The notes under the pieces are model-generated. The model was not told the DNA's origin, searched no databases, and was given only the letters and a program-made list of their open reading frames with translations. From IMG/VR virus record IMGVR_UViG_3300007775_000380, positions 1-23,815 of that record: a stretch of 23,815 bases of DNA, one strand, 5' to 3'. Both the position numbers and the translations under genes were made by a program. The stretch comes from a virus. How positions within the stretch are numbered: the stretch's first letter is position 1; each line of letters begins with the position of its first letter. This document shows positions 21,626-23,815 of this stretch, piece by piece.

Positions 21626-21958
21626 ATGAAATTTACTGCAGAGCAATACGCCGAGGCCATTAACCGGTTGGAGTTGGCTGCAACGCAACTGGATCCTGAT
21701 GGGAGGTGCTGTGCCATTTGTGGTGACTCCGGCCATCAAGCTTGGGAATGCCATCACAACCCGCTGGTGCAGACAAAACATGTTGAAGCAGCGGAGAGCA
21801 AGTGGCGTTGCTTCCACTGCAATGAGGTCTTCGACGATTACGAGAAGGCGCGCCAGCATTTTGGAAACAATCCTTCGGCAACGCCTCGATGCGTCATGAA
21901 GAAATGTATGTGTCACGAGTGCCCCTGCAATCCAACGGAATGCGCCGGCAGGGGATAA
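21626..21958 (+). CDS. Cys-rich zinc-finger protein (110 aa)
   Basis: Three Cys/His clusters are visible: CCAIC-x5-H-x4-CHH (residues 28-44), a C2H2-like finger WRCFHCNEVFDDYEKARQHF (60-79), and KKCMCHECPCNPTEC (92-106). The middle finger followed by A-x-P-x-C is known to me from many small phage proteins of unknown function. It starts 8 nt after the E1-like gene and precedes the ubiquitin-like gene by three short ORFs, so it is part of the cassette transcript here. Because E3 ligases are often zinc proteins, an adaptor role is conceivable, but a plain phage nucleic-acid-binding protein is equally likely. The ATG at 21626 has GAGAGAGG upstream. Confidence 0.7.
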   Translation: MKFTAEQYAEAINRLELAATQLDPDGRCCAICGDSGHQAWECHHNPLVQTKHVEAAESKWRCFHCNEVFDDYEKARQHFGNNPSATPRCVMKKCMCHECPCNPTECAGRG

Positions 21959-21989
21959 CGAAAAACCAAAACCCAGGAGGAGACAACCA

Positions 21990-22268
21990 ATGGCAGAAAC
22001 CAGAGCACAGATCGCCTACCACTTCAGATTCGACCCGGCCAAGGAGACCCCCGGCCTTGTCCGGCTGCCGGAGATGATCACCCGCACCCTCTCCGTCGGC
22101 GAAGAAATCGTCCCCGAGAAAGTATCGTCGGCCGTCATCCCCGAGGCCGATCGGGCGGCACTGCTGGCCGAGATGGAAAACCAGGTCCGCGAAGCGAACC
22201 GCACCGCCAAGCCGGCCGGAGGATCCGCCGACGCCGAGGCGGATAAAGATGAGATGAGCGCGTTTTGA
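21990..22268 (+). CDS. Hypothetical protein (92 aa)
   Basis: No family is recognised. The N-terminal ~60 residues suggest a strand-rich fold (IAYHFRFDPAKETPGLVRLP, TRTLSVGEEIVPEKV), then a helix (EADRAALLAEMENQVREA) and a low-complexity acidic Ala/Asp/Glu tail ending EMSAF. AGGAGGAGA stands before the ATG, so it should be translated efficiently. It lies between the zinc-finger gene and a small CPYC protein, on the cassette transcript. I considered PRTRC protein E because of the position but see no convincing match. Confidence 0.6.
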   Translation: MAETRAQIAYHFRFDPAKETPGLVRLPEMITRTLSVGEEIVPEKVSSAVIPEADRAALLAEMENQVREANRTAKPAGGSADAEADKDEMSAF

Positions 22269-22284
22269 AAAGGAGAAAATTCTG

Positions 22285-22464
22285 ATGGGAAGCGGACTGT
22301 CACATAATGTGGCACTAGCCTTTATCGTGCGTAAAAGAGCAGAAACCGTAACCGTGAAGTGCCCGTATTGCCTGCAGGAGCATGAGCATTACTCGACCGG
22401 GGTTGCCGTGGCTATCTGCGGGCAGGGGGAATACAGCATCATCGAGCCAATGAAGAGGAGATAG
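22285..22464 (+). CDS. Small protein with a CPYC knuckle (59 aa)
   Basis: An ATG with AAGGAGAAAA upstream opens a 59-residue frame: MGSGLSHNVALAFIVRKRAE, then VKCPYCLQEHEHY and a later cysteine (AICGQGEYSI). CPYC plus H-x-H and C suggests a single zinc knuckle. Function unknown. It is 16 nt after the previous gene and 4 nt before the ubiquitin-like gene, whose ribosome site lies in its last codons, supporting its reality. Confidence 0.5.
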   Translation: MGSGLSHNVALAFIVRKRAETVTVKCPYCLQEHEHYSTGVAVAICGQGEYSIIEPMKRR

Positions 22465-22468
22465 AGAG

Positions 22469-22654
22469 ATGACCCAGCAAACCGACATGATCGTCAAGTT
22501 CGAAGGCAAGGAATACAACGTCCCGGCCGGGTTCACCGCCGAGGAATTCGTCGACTCTCTGGCCGTAACCAACCCCAAGGCGGCGACAGCGAAGCTGATC
22601 AAGGACGGGGAGGGGAAGTTCACCCTCAAGCCGACGTATCAGGACAAGGGGTGA
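22469..22654 (+). CDS. PRTRC protein C, ubiquitin-like modifier (61 aa)
   Basis: The sequence MIVKFEGKEYNVPAGFTAEE, FVDSLAVTNPKAATAKLIKD, then a strand and the C-terminus YQDKG has the PRTRC-C pattern: a beta hairpin with a G-x-x-Y/L-x-x-P turn, T-x-E-E-x-x-x helix, N-P-x-x-A-T-A strand, and a C-terminal K-G. This family is a small beta-grasp (ubiquitin-like) fold. The chain ends in Gly61 with nothing after it, so it would need no trimming before activation by the ThiF-like E1. At 61 residues it is slightly shorter than members I remember (about 65-75). GAGGAG lies before the ATG. It is separated from the E1 gene by three small ORFs, an unusual order. Confidence 0.75.
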   Translation: MTQQTDMIVKFEGKEYNVPAGFTAEEFVDSLAVTNPKAATAKLIKDGEGKFTLKPTYQDKG

Positions 22655-22658
22655 TGAC

Positions 22659-22907
22659 ATGCAGATAGAGGAAATCAGCAAACTGTCCGGAAATGAACAG
22701 AACGACCTCCTAACGCTACAGGCCAAGGTCAACGAGGTGGTCCGCAAGTTCAACCAGATGGTTGAGCCGGTGGTGCTCTCTTCGGATTGCGCATTCGTGC
22801 CGAGCTTGCCGCCGGCAACCGTCTCGGCGGATGCCGACGCTGGCGCCGGACCCGTGGCCATACTCGAGACGTGCCCCCATTGTGGGGGCCTGAAGCTAAA
22901 GGAGTGA
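22659..22907 (+). CDS. Hypothetical protein with C-terminal CPHC knuckle (82 aa)
   Basis: The N-terminus is helical (IEEISKLSGNEQNDLLTLQA, KVNEVVRKFNQMVEP), then an Ala/Pro-rich linker, and the end is TCPHCGGLKLKE, half of a zinc ribbon. No family is recognised. It starts 4 nt after the ubiquitin-like gene, with GGGGTG in that gene's end as ribosome site. It could still be on the cassette transcript, though nothing ties it to the conjugation chemistry. Confidence 0.55.
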   Translation: MQIEEISKLSGNEQNDLLTLQAKVNEVVRKFNQMVEPVVLSSDCAFVPSLPPATVSADADAGAGPVAILETCPHCGGLKLKE

Positions 22908-22911
22908 TGCG

Positions 22912-23109
22912 ATGACAGCAGCAGAATTCAACAGCAGGTACCCGGTCGGAACTCCGGTGTTTTACCACCCCATCATCGGCAAGCCCGAAGGGCGGGAAAC
23001 CCGAACCAGGTCCGAGGCTTGGGAACTCGGGAACGGGGAGCCGGTAGTCAAGATCGAAGGTCTTACCGGCGGAGTCTGTCTCGACGCGCTGACCATTCTG
23101 GTCGATTGA
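22912..23109 (+). CDS. Conserved small phage-type protein, YPVGTPV...TRTRSEAW (65 aa)
   Basis: The layout F-N-x-R-Y-P-V-G-T-P-V-x-Y-x-P, then TRTRSEAWELGNGEPVVKIE and GGVCLDALTIL is one I know from many phage and prophage ORFs without assigned function; it looks like a small all-beta protein. AAGGAG lies before the ATG, 4 nt after the preceding gene. No motif suggests an enzyme. Confidence 0.6.
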   Translation: MTAAEFNSRYPVGTPVFYHPIIGKPEGRETRTRSEAWELGNGEPVVKIEGLTGGVCLDALTILVD

Positions 23110-23146
23110 AGCGAACCCGGCCCAATGGTTAACCCTCGGAGTTGCC

Positions 23147-23398
23147 ATGAAATACGACCCTTTGAAAAACAAGATTGTCATCACGCCAGAAGAAGTACAG
23201 ATGGCCGCCCATTGCCTGATGTACGCATTGCGCAATATCAGGCTTGCAGCCGGCCTGCCGCTGGAAAAGCACGAAAGGCCCGGATGTCTGGAGCCGGCAG
23301 ATCATGCCCAGCGCGGGATTCTCGAAGCCGCAAAGGCCCTCGGGATGGACTTGGGTGCAGAATGGGGGAACGAGTTAGATCTACGTCAAGAGGTTTAA
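23147..23398 (+). CDS. Hypothetical helical protein (83 aa)
   Basis: Not recognised. It is mostly helical (PEEVQMAAHCLMYALRNIRL, HAQRGILEAAKALGMDLGAE), soluble, with one Cys pair too distant to form a knuckle. CGGAG lies upstream of the ATG. It follows the previous gene after 37 nt and may belong to the same transcript. Confidence 0.5.
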   Translation: MKYDPLKNKIVITPEEVQMAAHCLMYALRNIRLAAGLPLEKHERPGCLEPADHAQRGILEAAKALGMDLGAEWGNELDLRQEV

Positions 23399-23428
23399 CG
23401 CTTAAGCTGCCGGACCATGGAGGAATCG

Positions 23429-23815
23429 ATGGATATCAATTTGAAGTGGGGCCGCAAAGGGATTGACTCGATGGCCGAGAAGATCCGCAGAGACGGAGAA
23501 TGCGCTGAACTGTCCGCACTTGTTTGTTTAGACATGATTGTGATGCTGCAAGCAGAGGTAAAACGGTTGGAAACTGAAAACGAAGAACTTGGGCAGCAGG
23601 TTTGCAGCGAGTGTAGCCCCGAAAACTACGGGTGGATCTTTAATCGTGTGGAGGGGAAGGCGGCGTGTGGTTGTATGACGGAAGCGGAACCGTTCCAGAT
23701 TCTACAGGCGGCCTTGGAGAGAATAGCGCAAGGCAATTACTCGGAGTCGCAGCAAAGCAGAATGGCCCGCAAAGCATTGCATGCTGTGCTCCCGCTTGAT
23801 CACCCCGATGTGTTT
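23429..23815 (+). CDS. Partial hypothetical protein with coiled coil and cysteines (at least 129 aa)
   Basis: The ATG at 23429 has GGAGGA five bases upstream, and the frame stays open to the window end, so the 3' end is missing. The visible part has a coiled-coil heptad stretch (MIVMLQAEVKRLETENEELG, about 37-56), a CSEC pair followed about 20 residues later by CGC, and a final helix. Phage proteins with a coiled coil plus small Cys cluster of this kind are common among uncharacterised early ORFs. Nothing more can be said without the rest. Confidence 0.55.
   Translation, partial: MDINLKWGRKGIDSMAEKIRRDGECAELSALVCLDMIVMLQAEVKRLETENEELGQQVCSECSPENYGWIFNRVEGKAACGCMTEAEPFQILQAALERIAQGNYSESQQSRMARKALHAVLPLDHPDVF

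Overview
This window looks like part of a temperate phage or prophage-type element from a high-GC Gram-negative bacterium. A Desulfuromonadales/Geobacter-like or other deltaproteobacterial host is my guess from protein flavour only; no rRNA, tRNA or host housekeeping gene is present to test it. The phage calls rest on a CI-type repressor with a divergent promoter, small HTH regulators (BcepMu gp16-like, CII-like, AlpA-like), a P4-family primase/helicase, a CHC2/Toprim primase and a GpA-family large terminase. No integrase, portal, capsid or tail gene is in view, so the element continues beyond the window, certainly to the right, where the last gene is cut.

Layout. (1) Positions 1-3925, minus strand: a leftward, partly AT-rich block that probably forms a lysogeny operon. 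It holds the CI-like repressor, a secreted YHYH-HNH nuclease, a membrane protein overlapping an ImmA/IrrE peptidase, a DUF1737-type small protein and two membrane proteins. (2) 3926-4693: the genetic switch, with a divergent promoter whose spacer holds an 18-bp inverted repeat, an 84-aa P-loop-like early protein and a convergent 131-aa protein. (3) 4694-6814: rightward early genes (three HTH regulators, small membrane and Cys-rich proteins). (4) 6815-10797: replication, with a transposase-type zinc-ribbon/HTH protein, primase/helicase, a 330-bp non-coding stretch that looks like a replication origin, and a primase. (5) 10787-14018: packaging (probable small terminase, large terminase) and two small DNA-binding proteins. 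(6) 14022-16517: two tandem hairpins, then a candidate DNA base-modification enzyme (SAM-methyltransferase-like and GNAT/Mom-like), a ParB-like protein and a conserved phage protein. (7) 16518-22654: a new transcription unit with a strong promoter and a 14-bp palindromic operator, carrying a ParB-related, ThiF-related cassette (PRTRC): RadC/JAB metallopeptidase, large ParB, protein F, E2-like protein B, E1-like ThiF protein, a Cys-rich zinc protein and the ubiquitin-like protein C. (8) 22659-end: small phage-type ORFs, the last one truncated.

How it may work together. The repressor block keeps the lysogen quiet, with ImmA a likely route for derepression. The early region turns on replication from the 9.0-9.25 kb locus, and packaging uses a lambda/GpA-type terminase. 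The most interesting part is the PRTRC cassette. Read as a set, it encodes a ubiquitin-like modifier already ending in glycine, an E1 with intact adenylation residues and a candidate catalytic cysteine, an E2-like protein with a candidate catalytic cysteine, and a JAB-type protease, together with a ParB DNA clamp. Such cassettes are known mainly as conserved hypothetical operons of plasmids and large mobile elements with no settled function. Here it sits beside a second ParB-like gene and a probable DNA-modification enzyme in a phage. All functional statements rest on motif reading and remembered family features; no database search was run.
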